Below, piece after piece: positions 1 to 9,660 of a stretch of 64,000 nucleotides of DNA. Position 1 is the first letter of the stretch. Every line of letters starts with the position of its first letter. Made by a program: the position numbers and the translations under genes. The notes under the pieces are model-generated. The model saw nothing but the letters and a program-made list of their open reading frames with translations. It did not search any database and was not told the DNA's origin. This DNA comes from Embleya scabrispora DSM 41855 (GTDB lineage Bacteria; Actinomycetota; Actinomycetes; Streptomycetales; Streptomycetaceae): assembly GCF_000372745.1 (NCBI RefSeq), contig NZ_KB889561.1:348878-412877 (forward strand), read 5' to 3'.

Positions 1-2618
1 TCCTGGTGCCCACGCTCGACCTGCTCGTGCAGACGGTGACCGCCTGGCAGCGGGCCGGACGCGTGGGCGGCAACCAGCTCGCGGTGTGCTCGCCGACCGG
101 CGATCGCGCGCTGGCCGAGGCCGGCGTACGGACCACCACGAGCGCACCGCGACTCGCGCTGTGGGCGGACCGGGACGGCCCGCTCACCGTCTACGCCACC
201 TACCAGTCCCTGGACACCATCCTGACCGCCCACCAGGGCCTCTACGGGCTGCGGTTGGCGCCTTGGCGACTGGTCTGTATCGACGAGGGGCACCGCACGA
301 GCGGGTGGCTGGGCAAACGCTGGGCCGCCGTGCACGACGATCGACGGCTCCCGGCCCAGGCGCGGCTGTACCTCACCGCGACGCCACGCGTGTGGGAGCC
401 GCCCGGCAACAGCGCCTACAGCGAGGGCACCGGCGAGGGCGCGGACGCGCAGCCCTCCGTGCTGGTCGACGAGCAGGCGTGGGAGGACGCGGCGCCGGAG
501 TCGCCGCGTGCGGGCGACGTCGACATCGAGGACCGGGTCGGGCACGGCGAAGACGACGACCGACCGCCGGTGCGGGTGCGCGGCGGCCGGCCCGTGCACT
601 CGGCGCTGCCCGTGCACGCGGTGGCGTCGATGGACGACGAACGCATCTTCGGCAGCACCGTCCACCGTCTGGAGCTCGCGGCCGGCTGCCGGCTCGGGCT
701 GCTCGCCAAACCGCGGATCGTCGTGGTCGACGTGGCCGACCCGCACGTACACGACCTCGCCGCCGAGGCCGGCGTCGACCTCAACCGGGGCCCGGGCCGG
801 CGCAGCCCGCGGGAGATCGAGGAATACCGGGCCGCACGACTGGCGGCCCTGCAGACCGCCGTGCTGCGCGTGGCCGCCGAGCAGGATCTGGCCACGGTGA
901 TCGCCTACCACGCGCGGACCGTCGAGGCGGAGGCATGTGCGCAGACGCTGCCCGCGGTCGCGGCGCGGTTGCACGAGCGGGACCCGGAGCGTTTTCCGGC
1001 GGCGGTGTGGGCGGACTGGTTGTGCGGCGAGCACGAGGTCGGTCACCGGCGCCGGGTGTTGGCCGACTTCGCCGCGCACACCGATCGCGTCGAACGGGCC
1101 GGACTCTTCGAACTCGCCGACGCCGACCGAAAGACGACGACCCGGCGGGCGGTGCTCTCCAATGTGCGTGTGCTCGCCGAGGGCGTCGACCTGCGCGCCG
1201 ACGCGGTCGCGTTCATGGACCCCAAGCTCAGCGTGATCGAAATCGTCCAGGCGATCGGCCGGGTCCTGCGCCAGGAACCGCACGAGGGTCGCCTGGCGAC
1301 CATCATCGTGCCGGTCTTCCTGGCCGCCGGCGAGCAGCCCGACGACATGCTCGTCTCCGACTCGTACCACTTCCTGGTGCGCGTGCTGCACGCGTTGGCC
1401 GCGCACGACAGCCGCGTCCTGGACATGCTCGCCACGCCCGCGCCCAGCGGCAGCGCTGTTCGGCTCTCGCCCCCCGGCGCCGGGCCGGCCCGGGACGACG
1501 ACACCGGCGACGCCGAGTCCGAGCCGGCATCCGGTCACGCGGCGAGCGCGGACACCGGGGACCGCGACGACGGGGAGTACGTGGGCGAGGACGAGCGGGC
1601 GGCCGACAGGGATGCCGAGGAACGCTTCCTGGTGCGGTTCATGACCGAGCGCGATCCCGCCCTCCTCGCCGACTTCGTCAACCTGCGGGTGATCGACCCC
1701 GAGCGCCGCGACTGGCGCCGCGGCTACCTGGCGGCCCGCCGCCGGCACGCCGTCCAGGGAGACCTGCGCGTGCCGCTGGAGGCCATCGACTACGACCCCG
1801 AGACCGGCACCGGTTACCCGATCGGACAGTGGATCAGCGAACAGCGTCGGGCCTGGGCCGTGGGCGCGATCACGCTGCGCCGCATCAAGCTGCTCGAGGC
1901 GCTGGGCATGGTCTGGAACACCGACGACACCGCGTTCGAGGACGGACTCGCGATGTGCCGGGCGTACTTCGCCGTCCACGGCCACCTCGCCGCGCCCAAG
2001 ACCGCCGCCGTCAACAACTATCCCGTCGGGCAATTCCTGGCCAACTGCCGCAGACCCCTGAGCTCCCGCAAGAACCCCGTCCGTTGGGCCGAACGCTGGG
2101 ATCGGATCGCCGCGATCGACCCGGACTGGAACCCCGCCGGTCGTCCGGACCCGGCGCAGCGCTGGTCCCTGGAGTGGCAGCGCATGCTCGCGCTGGTGCG
2201 GCTGCACCTCGAAGCCGGCGGAAAGCCGGATGACCTCGTCCCGGGCCACACCATCGGCGGCGAGGACGTCGGCGCCTGGCTGCACCGGCAACTGCGCGGC
2301 GCGGGCACGCCGACCGAGGCGCAGCGGCGGGCCCTGCGTTCGGTGGGTGTGCCGGTGCCCGCCGAGCGTTCGGGCGAGCGGCCCCAACCGGCGCGGCCGG
2401 TGGACCGCTGGCGGCTCACCCTGACCGCGGCACGGGCGTTTCGGGCTCGTGAGGGGCACCTGCGGGTGCCGCGGGGGCACGTCGAGACGATCGAGATGGA
2501 CGGCGCCGCGCATCCGGTCAGGCTCGGTGTCGCCTTGGCCAACGCCCGCCGGCGACGGGCCGGTTGGCCGGCCGACCGGATCGAGGCGCTGAGCGCACTC
2601 GACATGAGATGGACATAG
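1..2618 (+). CDS. DEAD/DEAH-type helicase with helicase-associated repeats, 5' truncated by window edge
   Basis: Superfamily 2 helicase whose start lies before the window; codons are already in frame at base 3. The visible ~871 residues begin at a motif Ia-like LVPTLDLL and show motif II as DEGH (about residue 93), motif III TATPR (about 124) and motif VI QAIGRVLRQ (about 415). Walker A is off the window. The C-terminal part from about residue 570 carries repeated Trp/Gly-rich helicase-associated units (W..GY..A..RH, W...Y.AVHGHL and similar) found in large actinobacterial and plasmid helicases, some linked to restriction or mobile elements. DEGH instead of DEAH is a small departure. A long acidic linker (about 500-540) separates core and repeats. 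The biological role is unknown. Gene end and family are secure; the start is not visible. Confidence 0.88.
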   Translation, partial: LVPTLDLLVQTVTAWQRAGRVGGNQLAVCSPTGDRALAEAGVRTTTSAPRLALWADRDGPLTVYATYQSLDTILTAHQGLYGLRLAPWRLVCIDEGHRTSGWLGKRWAAVHDDRRLPAQARLYLTATPRVWEPPGNSAYSEGTGEGADAQPSVLVDEQAWEDAAPESPRAGDVDIEDRVGHGEDDDRPPVRVRGGRPVHSALPVHAVASMDDERIFGSTVHRLELAAGCRLGLLAKPRIVVVDVADPHVHDLAAEAGVDLNRGPGRRSPREIEEYRAARLAALQTAVLRVAAEQDLATVIAYHARTVEAEACAQTLPAVAARLHERDPERFPAAVWADWLCGEHEVGHRRRVLADFAAHTDRVERAGLFELADADRKTTTRRAVLSNVRVLAEGVDLRADAVAFMDPKLSVIEIVQAIGRVLRQEPHEGRLATIIVPVFLAAGEQPDDMLVSDSYHFLVRVLHALAAHDSRVLDMLATPAPSGSAVRLSPPGAGPARDDDTGDAESEPASGHAASADTGDRDDGEYVGEDERAADRDAEERFLVRFMTERDPALLADFVNLRVIDPERRDWRRGYLAARRRHAVQGDLRVPLEAIDYDPETGTGYPIGQWISEQRRAWAVGAITLRRIKLLEALGMVWNTDDTAFEDGLAMCRAYFAVHGHLAAPKTAAVNNYPVGQFLANCRRPLSSRKNPVRWAERWDRIAAIDPDWNPAGRPDPAQRWSLEWQRMLALVRLHLEAGGKPDDLVPGHTIGGEDVGAWLHRQLRGAGTPTEAQRRALRSVGVPVPAERSGERPQPARPVDRWRLTLTAARAFRAREGHLRVPRGHVETIEMDGAAHPVRLGVALANARRRRAGWPADRIEALSALDMRWT

Positions 2619-2629
2619 CGGTCGGCGCC

Positions 2630-2652
2630 GACGGCGCCCCGGCGGCGCCGTC
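2630..2652. terminator. Bidirectional hairpin between convergent genes
   Basis: A perfect 9-bp stem (GACGGCGCC / GGCGCCGTC) with a 5-nt loop lies in the 48-bp gap between the helicase stop and the stop of the minus-strand serine hydrolase. It can form on either transcript. There is no U-tract, as is usual in actinomycetes. Confidence 0.7.
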
Positions 2653-2666
2653 CACGACCGCGCTCG

Positions 2667-4121
2667 TCACCCGGCGGGGGTCGCGCTGTCCCTGACCCGG
2701 CGCAACGCCCGTCCCATATGCAGGAATTCGGCCTGTTCGCCGGCACCGAGGAACACGTACGAGGCGTGTCGCCCGCCCTCGGGTTCGGCGGTGATGAGGG
2801 TTCGCGCGTCCAACGGCACGACCCGGCTGGTGGCGGCCTCGTCGCCGACCAGTTCGGCGATGGGCCCGATGGTTTGCGCGGTGAAGGTCAGGCCGTCCTC
2901 GGTCTCGGCGATGTCGATCCGCATGGCCGGCGACGCATACCGGCCGACGACGTAGCCCACGTCGATCGACACCGGTTCGGCGGGTGGCGCGGGCAGGTCG
3001 GGGACCTCGACGCCGCCCACGGTGCCCAGTAGTTCGCGGACCAGGTCGAAGGCGACGTACAGCGCGCCGCCGTTGGTCAGCAGCGCGACCGAGAACTCGC
3101 GCGAGGGCACCACGCGCAACATCGCACCGTGGCCGATCGTGCCGCCGTCGTGGCCGATGACGGATGCGCCCGGCCAGTCGTACAGGTTCCAGCCCAGGCC
3201 CCACGACCTGCCGAGGCGGCCGTCCCCGATGATCTCGATCTGCGGTTCGCACATCGCTCGCGCGGACTCCTCCGACAGCAGGCGCGTGCCGTCCGGGAGC
3301 AGCCCGCGGCGGATGTGCGCGGCGGCGAACTCCAGCAGGTCCCGCGCGCTCGCGGCGAGCATGCTCCCGGAGGGTCCGCCGGCGCGGGACATGTGGTGGA
3401 TGGGCGCCTTGACCGGCCCGTCGGGTCCGCCCAGGTGGCCGATGGCCGTGCGGTGCAGGATCGACTCGCCCGCGTCGTTGGCCACCTCGGTCAGACCCAG
3501 CGGCGTGATCACGCGTTCACGCAGGGCCTTCTCCCAGGTGCCGCCGGTCAACACCTCGACGACGCGGCCGAGCAGGTCGAATCCGCTGTTGGAGTACGAG
3601 AACGTCTCGCCCGGCGGGAACAGCGGCTTGCCGGCGGTCGCCAGGCTCGCCTCCAGGCGCTCCAGGGCATCGTGTCCGGGGCCGTGGTCGTCGTACAGTT
3701 CGCCCTCGAAGCCGCCGGTGTGACACAGCAGGTGACGGATCGTCACCCGTGCCGCGGCGTCCTCGTCGACGAGTCGGAAGTCGGGGAGGTAGGTGCGGAT
3801 CGGGGCGTCCAAGTCGATCAGCCCCTCGTCGACGAGTTGCATCACCAGGGTGGTGGTCCACACCTTGGTGATCGAGCCGATCTGGAACAGCGAGTCGGTC
3901 GTCGCGGGGTAGCCGGTCTCGATGTCGAGCACGCCGACCGCCGCGGTCACGGTTCGATCGCCCAGGCGGACCGCGATGCTCGCGCCGGGTATGCCCGCCT
4001 TCTCGGCCAGTTCGGCGAGCCGGTCCCGAAGGTATTCCGGCGTCGGCAGGGACGTCGCACTCGACAGATCCGGGCGACCGGACGACGGCGTGGCGGCCGG
4101 GGGCTGGGCGGATCGTGCCAT
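2667..4121 (-). CDS. Serine hydrolase of the beta-lactamase / class C family
   Basis: A 484-residue serine hydrolase related to class C beta-lactamases, esterases and DD-peptidases. The catalytic set is visible: SITK (S83, K86), YSN (Y176) and HDGG (about 324), the last in the place of the K/H-T-G motif. A ~150-residue C-terminal extension follows the hydrolase domain. No convincing signal peptide is seen, so a cytoplasmic location is inferred. ATG at 4121 is chosen because AGGAGG sits about 10 nt upstream; the open frame extends further but lacks a ribosome site. Substrate is unknown; esterase or peptidase roles are as likely as beta-lactam hydrolysis. The divergent neighbour is a DppA-type aminopeptidase, so a peptide-turnover context is possible. 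Confidence 0.9.
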   Translation of the reverse strand: MARSAQPPAATPSSGRPDLSSATSLPTPEYLRDRLAELAEKAGIPGASIAVRLGDRTVTAAVGVLDIETGYPATTDSLFQIGSITKVWTTTLVMQLVDEGLIDLDAPIRTYLPDFRLVDEDAAARVTIRHLLCHTGGFEGELYDDHGPGHDALERLEASLATAGKPLFPPGETFSYSNSGFDLLGRVVEVLTGGTWEKALRERVITPLGLTEVANDAGESILHRTAIGHLGGPDGPVKAPIHHMSRAGGPSGSMLAASARDLLEFAAAHIRRGLLPDGTRLLSEESARAMCEPQIEIIGDGRLGRSWGLGWNLYDWPGASVIGHDGGTIGHGAMLRVVPSREFSVALLTNGGALYVAFDLVRELLGTVGGVEVPDLPAPPAEPVSIDVGYVVGRYASPAMRIDIAETEDGLTFTAQTIGPIAELVGDEAATSRVVPLDARTLITAEPEGGRHASYVFLGAGEQAEFLHMGRALRRVRDSATPAG

Positions 4122-4335
4122 GGACGAGCACCTCCTGGATCGGCGGCGGGAGCGCCGCGGTGAGCGCTCACGGTAGGCAGCACCCGAGATGCCCGGCTCG
4201 TCGCCCGCGACGAAGAACCGTCGGCGAACCTGTACGAATCGCCAACGCACGAACGGGGTGAAGTGCGTGATGCTCGGCGGGGCGTCGCGCACCCCGCGAA
4301 CCGGCCGAGCAGGGCGCAACGAACGGGAGAACCCG

Positions 4336-5181
4336 ATGGACGTGTACATCTCGATCGACATGGAAGGCATCGCGGGTATCGCCACGATCGACCAGATCGT
4401 GCGTGGGGGCGGCGGCTACCGCAACGCGCAGGAGATGATGACCGGCGAGGCGAACGCGGCCATCGAGGGTGCGTTCGCGGCGGGCGCGGACAACGTGCTG
4501 ATCAATGACAGCCACGGCACGATGGACAACCTGCTCGCGCGTGACCTGGACCCGCGGGCCCGGGTGATCCAGGGCAGCCCCAAGGCCCAGTGCATGGCGA
4601 GCGGCCTGGGCGAAAACCACGGGGTGGCGCTGTTCATCGGCTACCACGCGGCGGCCGGCGCACCGGGCGTGCTCGCGCACACCTTCTCGTCCGACTTCGG
4701 GGCGGTGCGGCTGAACAACCGGACCGTCACCGAGGCCGAGGTCAACGGACTGCTCGCGGCCCAACACGGCGTCCCGATCGGGCTGGTGACCGGCGACAAC
4801 GAGGTCTGTGCGGCGACGGCCGCGGCGTTCCCGGGCGTGATCACGGTGCCGGTCAAGACCGCCGAGGGCGTGCACGCGGCGAACAGCGTGCACCCCTCCA
4901 CGGCCCAGGATCTGATCCGGGCCGGCGCGGCCGCGGCCGTGGAAAAGGCCGCGACCGTGGAGGCGTTGGAGCTGCCGGAGAAGTTCGTCTTCGAGGTCGG
5001 GTTCCAGATCCCGCTGGCCGCCGAGATCGCGGCGTCGACGCCGGGCGCCGAGCGGGTGGACCAGTTGACCGTGCGCTGCGAGGCGCCCGACCCGAACGGG
5101 GTGATCGACCTGGTCAACATCTGGGCCACCATCGCCGCGCACTCCGCCCGCTCCCGCCTGCCGATGCTGGCCGTTCGCTAG
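4336..5181 (+). CDS. M55 family D-aminopeptidase (DppA-like)
   Basis: A 281-residue zinc peptidase of family M55, which removes N-terminal D-amino acids from peptides; the Bacillus DppA homologue forms a decameric ring. Seen in the sequence: N-terminal SIDMEGIAG carrying the metal-binding Asp and Glu, NDSHG at about residue 56, YHAAAG and AHTFS around 100-115, and EVNG near 135, matching the order of metal and active-site motifs in the family. Start ATG 4336 follows a CGGGAG ribosome site. There is no signal peptide. The gene is divergent from a beta-lactamase-fold hydrolase and ends tail-to-tail with an SMP-30 gene, sharing the palindrome CTAG as both stop codons. Confidence 0.92.
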   Translation: MDVYISIDMEGIAGIATIDQIVRGGGGYRNAQEMMTGEANAAIEGAFAAGADNVLINDSHGTMDNLLARDLDPRARVIQGSPKAQCMASGLGENHGVALFIGYHAAAGAPGVLAHTFSSDFGAVRLNNRTVTEAEVNGLLAAQHGVPIGLVTGDNEVCAATAAAFPGVITVPVKTAEGVHAANSVHPSTAQDLIRAGAAAAVEKAATVEALELPEKFVFEVGFQIPLAAEIAASTPGAERVDQLTVRCEAPDPNGVIDLVNIWATIAAHSARSRLPMLAVR

Positions 5182-6119
5182 CGCACGGCGGGTCGACGTC
5201 CGGGAAGACGCGGGGTGCCCGTCACCGACATGACCAGCGAGTACAGCGCGTTGTTGGCGGCGAGGAACATGCGGTTGAGCTTGGGGCCGCCGAAGGTGAT
5301 GTTGGCGACGGGTTCGGGCGTGCGGATGCGACCGATGAGGGTGCCGTCGGGGTCGTAGCAGTGCACGCCGTCGACCATCGCGGCGACCCACAGGCGGCCC
5401 CGGTCGTCGAAGCGGATGTTGTCGAACCGGCCCTCGCCCGGACGGCATTCGACGAACACCGAACCCTCGGACAGGGTCCCGTCCGGGCGGACGTCGAAGA
5501 CCCGGACGTGGTTGGCCCGGGTGTCCGAGACGTAGAGGCGCTGCTCGTCCCGGGACAGCACCAGCCCGTTCGGCCCGGAGAACCCGTCGGCCACCAGGCG
5601 CACTTCGGCACTGACCGGGTCGATGCGATAGACGTTGGTCGCCCCGATCTCGCTCTCCGCGCGGTACCCCTCGTAGTCGGTGGTGATACCGAAGTCCGGG
5701 TCGGAGAAGTAGATCGAACCGTCCGAATGCACGACGGCGTCATTGGGACTGTTCAGCCGCTTGCCGCCGAAGCGGTCGGCCAACACGGTGATGGAGCCGT
5801 CGTGTTCGGTGCGGGTGACGCGCCGGTTGCCCTGTTCGCAGGTGACCAGGCGGCCCTCTCCGTCGAGAGTGTTGCCATTGGGGTGTCCGGCGGGTGAACG
5901 AAAGACGCTGACGACGCCGTTGGTCTCGTCCCAGCGCATCATGCGGTCGTTGGGGATGTCGCTCCAGATGAGGAAGCGCCCCGCCGGGAAGTAGAGCGGT
6001 CCCTCCGACCACCGGCCGCCGGTGTAAATGGTCTCCAGCCGGTCGTCACCGTTGGTGCAGCGCTCGGTGCGGAAACGTTCGTCGATCACGTCGTAGATCG
6101 GGGTGCGGGCATCCGACAT
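5178..6119 (-). CDS. SMP-30/gluconolactonase/LRE family protein
   Basis: A 313-residue six-bladed beta-propeller of the SMP-30/gluconolactonase family, metal-dependent lactone hydrolases usually acting in sugar catabolism. Visible signatures: WSEGPLYFPAGRFLIWSDIP near the N-terminus with the metal-ligand Glu, NGNTLDGEGRLVTCEQ, SPNDAVVHSDGSIYFSDP with conserved Asn/Asp, and GPNGLVLSRDEQRLYVSDT. ATG 6119 is chosen because AAGGAG lies about 10 nt upstream. It is divergent from an Lrp-type regulator starting at 6367, and the shared 247-bp region has an AT-rich stretch suited to promoters. Substrate is unknown. Confidence 0.9.
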   Translation of the reverse strand: MSDARTPIYDVIDERFRTERCTNGDDRLETIYTGGRWSEGPLYFPAGRFLIWSDIPNDRMMRWDETNGVVSVFRSPAGHPNGNTLDGEGRLVTCEQGNRRVTRTEHDGSITVLADRFGGKRLNSPNDAVVHSDGSIYFSDPDFGITTDYEGYRAESEIGATNVYRIDPVSAEVRLVADGFSGPNGLVLSRDEQRLYVSDTRANHVRVFDVRPDGTLSEGSVFVECRPGEGRFDNIRFDDRGRLWVAAMVDGVHCYDPDGTLIGRIRTPEPVANITFGGPKLNRMFLAANNALYSLVMSVTGTPRLPGRRPAVR

Positions 6120-6158
6120 CGTCTCGCGACTCCTTGCAGTCACTGAACATCGTCTTGG

Positions 6159-6178
6159 TTCTCTGCATGAATACAGAA
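6159..6178. promoter_or_regulatory. Imperfect palindrome in the lactonase/Lrp divergent promoter region
   Basis: An AT-rich 20-bp stretch with outer arms TTCT...AGAA and an extra T/A pair sits between the two divergent start codons. Lrp/AsnC proteins often bind weak AT-rich dyads, so this is a candidate operator for the neighbouring regulator. This is inference from position only. Confidence 0.3.
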
Positions 6179-6366
6179 TATGATTCGGTGTCGTCAAGGT
6201 CCGGGTGAACCCGATCTCGTTTCGACGAGCCGATACGGAGGGAACGGACGAGCGCTCGGCCGGGTCCGCGAGGCCCGCGGCACCGCGGGCGTACGCGGTC
6301 GCGGCGGGTCCGGCACCGCTCGCTACCATCGAGCCGCCCCGATCGGCGCGACTACGGAGGAAGCCC

Positions 6367-6816
6367 ATGGACGACATCGACCGGGACCTGCTCGCGCTGC
6401 TCCAGCAGGACGCCGGCCGCACCTACGCCGAGCTCGGCAGGGAGGTGGGACTGTCCGCCGGTGCCGCGCACGAGCGAGTGCGCAAGCTGCGGGCAAGCGG
6501 TGTGATCCGCCGTACCGTCGTCGACGTGGACCCGGCAGCGGTGGGCCTGGACGTCCTGGCCTTCGTCACCGTCGACTCGGTGGCCTGGATGGGTGACTCC
6601 GGCCCGGCCTTCGCAGCCGTCACGGAGATCCAGGAAGCGCATGTGATCGCCGGGACGGCCTCGGTGCTGCTCAAGGTCCGCACCACGTCGACCGAGGCGA
6701 TGCAGGACGTGCTGCGCCGCATCCACGCGATCGACGGAGTCAGCAGCACACAGGCCACGGTGGTGCTCGAGACCTTCTTCGAACGAACGATCCCCACCGG
6801 CGGCACCGCCGGCTGA
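6367..6816 (+). CDS. Lrp/AsnC family transcriptional regulator
   Basis: A 149-residue one-domain-pair regulator. The N-terminal winged helix-turn-helix (MDDIDRDLLALLQQDAGRTY, then LGREVGLSAGAAHERVRKLRASGVI) is followed by an RAM/AsnC effector domain (about 70-145, ending with a typical ...TQATVVLETFFERT). Lrp/AsnC proteins form octamers and sense amino acids or related metabolites. Start ATG 6367 has a strong ACGGAGG site 6 nt upstream; the open frame continues upstream without one. It is divergent from the SMP-30 gene, so control of that gene and autoregulation are likely by inference. Confidence 0.92.
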   Translation: MDDIDRDLLALLQQDAGRTYAELGREVGLSAGAAHERVRKLRASGVIRRTVVDVDPAAVGLDVLAFVTVDSVAWMGDSGPAFAAVTEIQEAHVIAGTASVLLKVRTTSTEAMQDVLRRIHAIDGVSSTQATVVLETFFERTIPTGGTAG

Positions 6817-7130
6817 ACCGACCGCCGGACTCGGGTGCGGACGGCGCCCCCGCGCGTGCCACCCGTTCGCGGACGTCTCGTTCTCCGCCCGCGTGCGCCC
6901 GGCGCGCGGCGGCGGCGCCGACGAGATCCCGGACCCTGCGCGGTCCTTCCCGGAGGCCGTCCGATCACGCCCGGCAGCGACTCGTTTGGTCGAGCGTCCG
7001 ATCCGGGCGCCCTCCTCGCCCCCGCGCCTTGCTCGCACATCGGTGCGCTCTGCCGGGGCCGGGCACACGCCAGAAGCATGAGCGGACACTCCCGCAGGCG
7101 ATCTCGCCCGCACGTTCAGGAGGCACCGCG
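6817..7130. other. Intergenic region without a supported gene
   Basis: About 310 bp between the Lrp gene and the ABC exporter. The start of the gap overlaps a short GC hairpin (CCGGCGG/CCGCCGG) around the Lrp stop. No reading frame here has both a ribosome site and a recognisable product; the exporter promoter is presumably near the end. Confidence 0.5.
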
Positions 7131-9161
7131 ATGAGCACGAGAGCCACCGGAGGAGACCCCTCCTCATCACACGCGAAACCCCGCTCCTCCGACATTCCCC
7201 ACCAGGCCGGCGCCGATCGACCGACCGCCCCCGCCGTGCCGAGCGCGCCACCGGCCGCGGCCGAACCGGCCGAACCCGACGCGGACGAACCGGTCGACCA
7301 GGAACCGCAGTTCGCACCACCCGGACGCGACACCGCGGTCGCGCTGACCAGGATCACCACCCGGGCGATGGCGGCCCGCCTGCCCCGACTGATCATCCGC
7401 GCGATGCGCCTGGCCTGGCGGGCCGACCCGGGCGCGCTGATCGCGCTGCTGGTGTGCCAGGTCCTCGCGGGGCTCCTGGAAGCCGGTGGTCTGCTCGCGA
7501 CGACGGGCACGATCACCGCACTGATCTCCGCCGGCGACGTCACCGACCGCCTGCGCGAGGCCCTGCCCTCGATCGTCCTGCTCGCCTCGGCGGTCGGCGT
7601 GCGCGCCGTACTGGGCATCGCCGTCGTCGGCCTGTCCGCCCGGGTCACCCCTCGCCTGACCCGCGAATCCGAATGGCTCCTCCTCCAGGCCGCCTCCCGG
7701 GCCGAGTTGGCCGCCTACAACCACCCCGGCTACCAGGACCGATGGGATGCGGCCGATCGCGGCCTCCAGTCGATGCGCGGCCTGATGCCGCAATCGCAGG
7801 ACGTGCTCGCCGCCTGCGCGTCCCTGATCGCCGCCGCGTCCGTGCTCACCATCCTGCACCCGGTGCTGCTCCCCCTGCTCCTGCTCGGTGCGCTCCCTCG
7901 CGGCGTCGCGGCGGTACGCGGAGCCAGGGTCGAGTACCTGACCACACTCCGCACCCAGGACGAGCGGCGGCTGCTCAACATGCTGCGGTGGCACATCTCC
8001 GACCAGCGCTGGGCCGACCAGGTGCGCGCGTGCACGATGGCGCCGTACCTGCTGAACCGGTACTCGATCGCCGCCGAACGCGTGCAACGCGTCACCCAGG
8101 CCGGCGCCTGGACCACCGCGAAGATCGGCCTGGTCGGCGCCGCCATGGGCGGCCTGGCCGCGAGCCTGGTGTGGGCCACGCTCGCCTACCTGCTGTCCAC
8201 CGGCGCGATGTCGGTGGCCGCCGCGGGCACCGCCGTCATCGCGCTGCGCACGGTGGGAACGGCACTGGGCGCTCTGGTGATCTCGGGCAGCCGGCTGTAC
8301 AGCGTCGGCCTCTACCTCGACGACTGGGCCCGTTTCCTGGACGAAGCCGGCGGCCACGGCATGAAGCGGGGCACCCGCACCCCGAATTCGCCGGTCGTCG
8401 TGCGCGCGGAGAAGGTCACGTACAACTATCCGGGCAAGGCGACCGCTGCCGTGGACGGCGTCGACCTGGAGGTGCGCAAGGGCCGGATCCTGGCCCTGGT
8501 CGGCGAAAACGGCTCCGGCAAGTCCACCCTCTCCCGCCTCCTGTGCGGTCTCTACCTGCCACACGAGGGCCGGGTCACCTGGGACGGGAACGACATCGCG
8601 GACCTCGACCCGCATGCCGCCTGGGCCCACCTCGGGTACGTCCCGCAGGAAATCGCCCGGTGGCCGCTGTCCGCCCGCCTGAACATCAACCTCGGCCAAC
8701 CCCGCGCCGACGACGCCGACGCCCTCGATCGCGCGGCGGCGGCCTCCGGCGCGGACGACGTCATCGCCGGACTCCCCCGCGGCCTCGCCACGCTCCTGGC
8801 CCGTGAGTGGTGGGGCGGCATCGACCCGTCCGTGGGTCAATGGCAGCGCTTCGGCATCGCCCGCGCCCTGTACGCGGAACCGGGCCTGATCTGCCTGGAC
8901 GAACCCACCTCCGCGCTCGACCCCCGGGCCGAGCACCGGATCTTCGCCGGGCTGCGCGACATCGCCCGGGGCAGCGCCGTGGTGCTGGTCACCCATCGCC
9001 TGGCCAACGTGGCGGTGGCCGACGAGATCGTCGTCATGGAATCGGGCCGTGTCGTACAGCGCGGTGCGTTCGAGGAACTGCTGGCCGACACGGACGGGTT
9101 GTTCGCCGAACTGTGGCGCCTGCAACAGGACCGCGGCACCGAGTCGCGCGGCCGGTCGTGA
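7131..9161 (+). CDS. ABC exporter half-transporter, fused permease-ATPase
   Basis: A 676-residue ABC transporter with an N-terminal hydrophilic Pro/Ala-rich tail (about 1-75), a membrane domain of about six helices (about 95-410) and a C-terminal ATPase. Walker A GENGSGKS (about 457), signature SVGQWQR replacing LSGGQ (about 567), Walker B LICLDEPTSALDP (about 585) and H-switch THR are all present. The S-x-GQWQ signature is characteristic of lantibiotic/peptide-type exporters (NisT-like) and many actinobacterial multidrug half-transporters. Start ATG 7131 follows CAGGAGG. It probably acts as a homodimer. No peptidase C39 domain and no precursor-peptide gene are seen next to it, so the cargo is unknown. 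Confidence 0.9.
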   Translation: MSTRATGGDPSSSHAKPRSSDIPHQAGADRPTAPAVPSAPPAAAEPAEPDADEPVDQEPQFAPPGRDTAVALTRITTRAMAARLPRLIIRAMRLAWRADPGALIALLVCQVLAGLLEAGGLLATTGTITALISAGDVTDRLREALPSIVLLASAVGVRAVLGIAVVGLSARVTPRLTRESEWLLLQAASRAELAAYNHPGYQDRWDAADRGLQSMRGLMPQSQDVLAACASLIAAASVLTILHPVLLPLLLLGALPRGVAAVRGARVEYLTTLRTQDERRLLNMLRWHISDQRWADQVRACTMAPYLLNRYSIAAERVQRVTQAGAWTTAKIGLVGAAMGGLAASLVWATLAYLLSTGAMSVAAAGTAVIALRTVGTALGALVISGSRLYSVGLYLDDWARFLDEAGGHGMKRGTRTPNSPVVVRAEKVTYNYPGKATAAVDGVDLEVRKGRILALVGENGSGKSTLSRLLCGLYLPHEGRVTWDGNDIADLDPHAAWAHLGYVPQEIARWPLSARLNINLGQPRADDADALDRAAAASGADDVIAGLPRGLATLLAREWWGGIDPSVGQWQRFGIARALYAEPGLICLDEPTSALDPRAEHRIFAGLRDIARGSAVVLVTHRLANVAVADEIVVMESGRVVQRGAFEELLADTDGLFAELWRLQQDRGTESRGRS

Positions 9162-9273
9162 CCGACCGCGCCACCCGACGCCACGCGCATCCGCCCGCCC
9201 GATCCGACCCATGGCCCGGCATCGGCGTCGGAGCCACGAGACCGCTGCCCATCGACGACGAGGAAGGCCAACT

Positions 9274-9474
9274 GTGGAAATCGGAACGAAGGTCAAGGCC
9301 GTCCAGGACCTCGGCGGTGCCCTCGCCCAGTCGGTCCCCGCGGGGACCCGGGGCGTAGTCGTGGGCCACCGATTCGACGGACGCCTCGACGTGGCCTTCA
9401 CCCTCCCGGGCCTTTTGGGCGGCACCCGTTCGGTCAACGTATGGGTGACCGACACCGAAGTGACCAAACTCTGA
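9274..9474 (+). CDS. Small hypothetical protein, 66 aa
   Basis: A short protein starting VEIGTKVKAVQDLGGAL and continuing with a GTRGVVVGHRFDGRLDVAFTL segment that reads like a small beta-barrel. It has a GTG start with AGGAAGG 6 nt upstream, third-position GC consistent with coding, and a strong hairpin 38 bp after the stop. It follows the ABC exporter by 112 bp and may be co-transcribed. No function is assigned. Confidence 0.65.
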   Translation: MEIGTKVKAVQDLGGALAQSVPAGTRGVVVGHRFDGRLDVAFTLPGLLGGTRSVNVWVTDTEVTKL

Positions 9475-9511
9475 ACGAACCCGCCGACCACACCCCGACG
9501 CCGACAAGGGC

Positions 9512-9541
9512 GCACCCGCTCGGACTTCCCGAGCGGGGTGC
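9512..9541. terminator. Hairpin after the small ORF
   Basis: A 12-bp stem GCACCCGCTCGG with its complement, interrupted by one bulged G, and a 5-nt loop. It lies between convergent genes ending at 9474 (+) and 9661 (-). Confidence 0.65.
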
Positions 9542-9660
9542 GGCCGGCCACCCCGTGCGGGACGACGGGCGACGCGCGTTCGATGCGAACGCATCGCCCA
9601 CGGGCGGCGGTTCGGGCCGTAGCACCGCCGCCCGCGGGGAAACGCGCCACCGAGAGCGGG

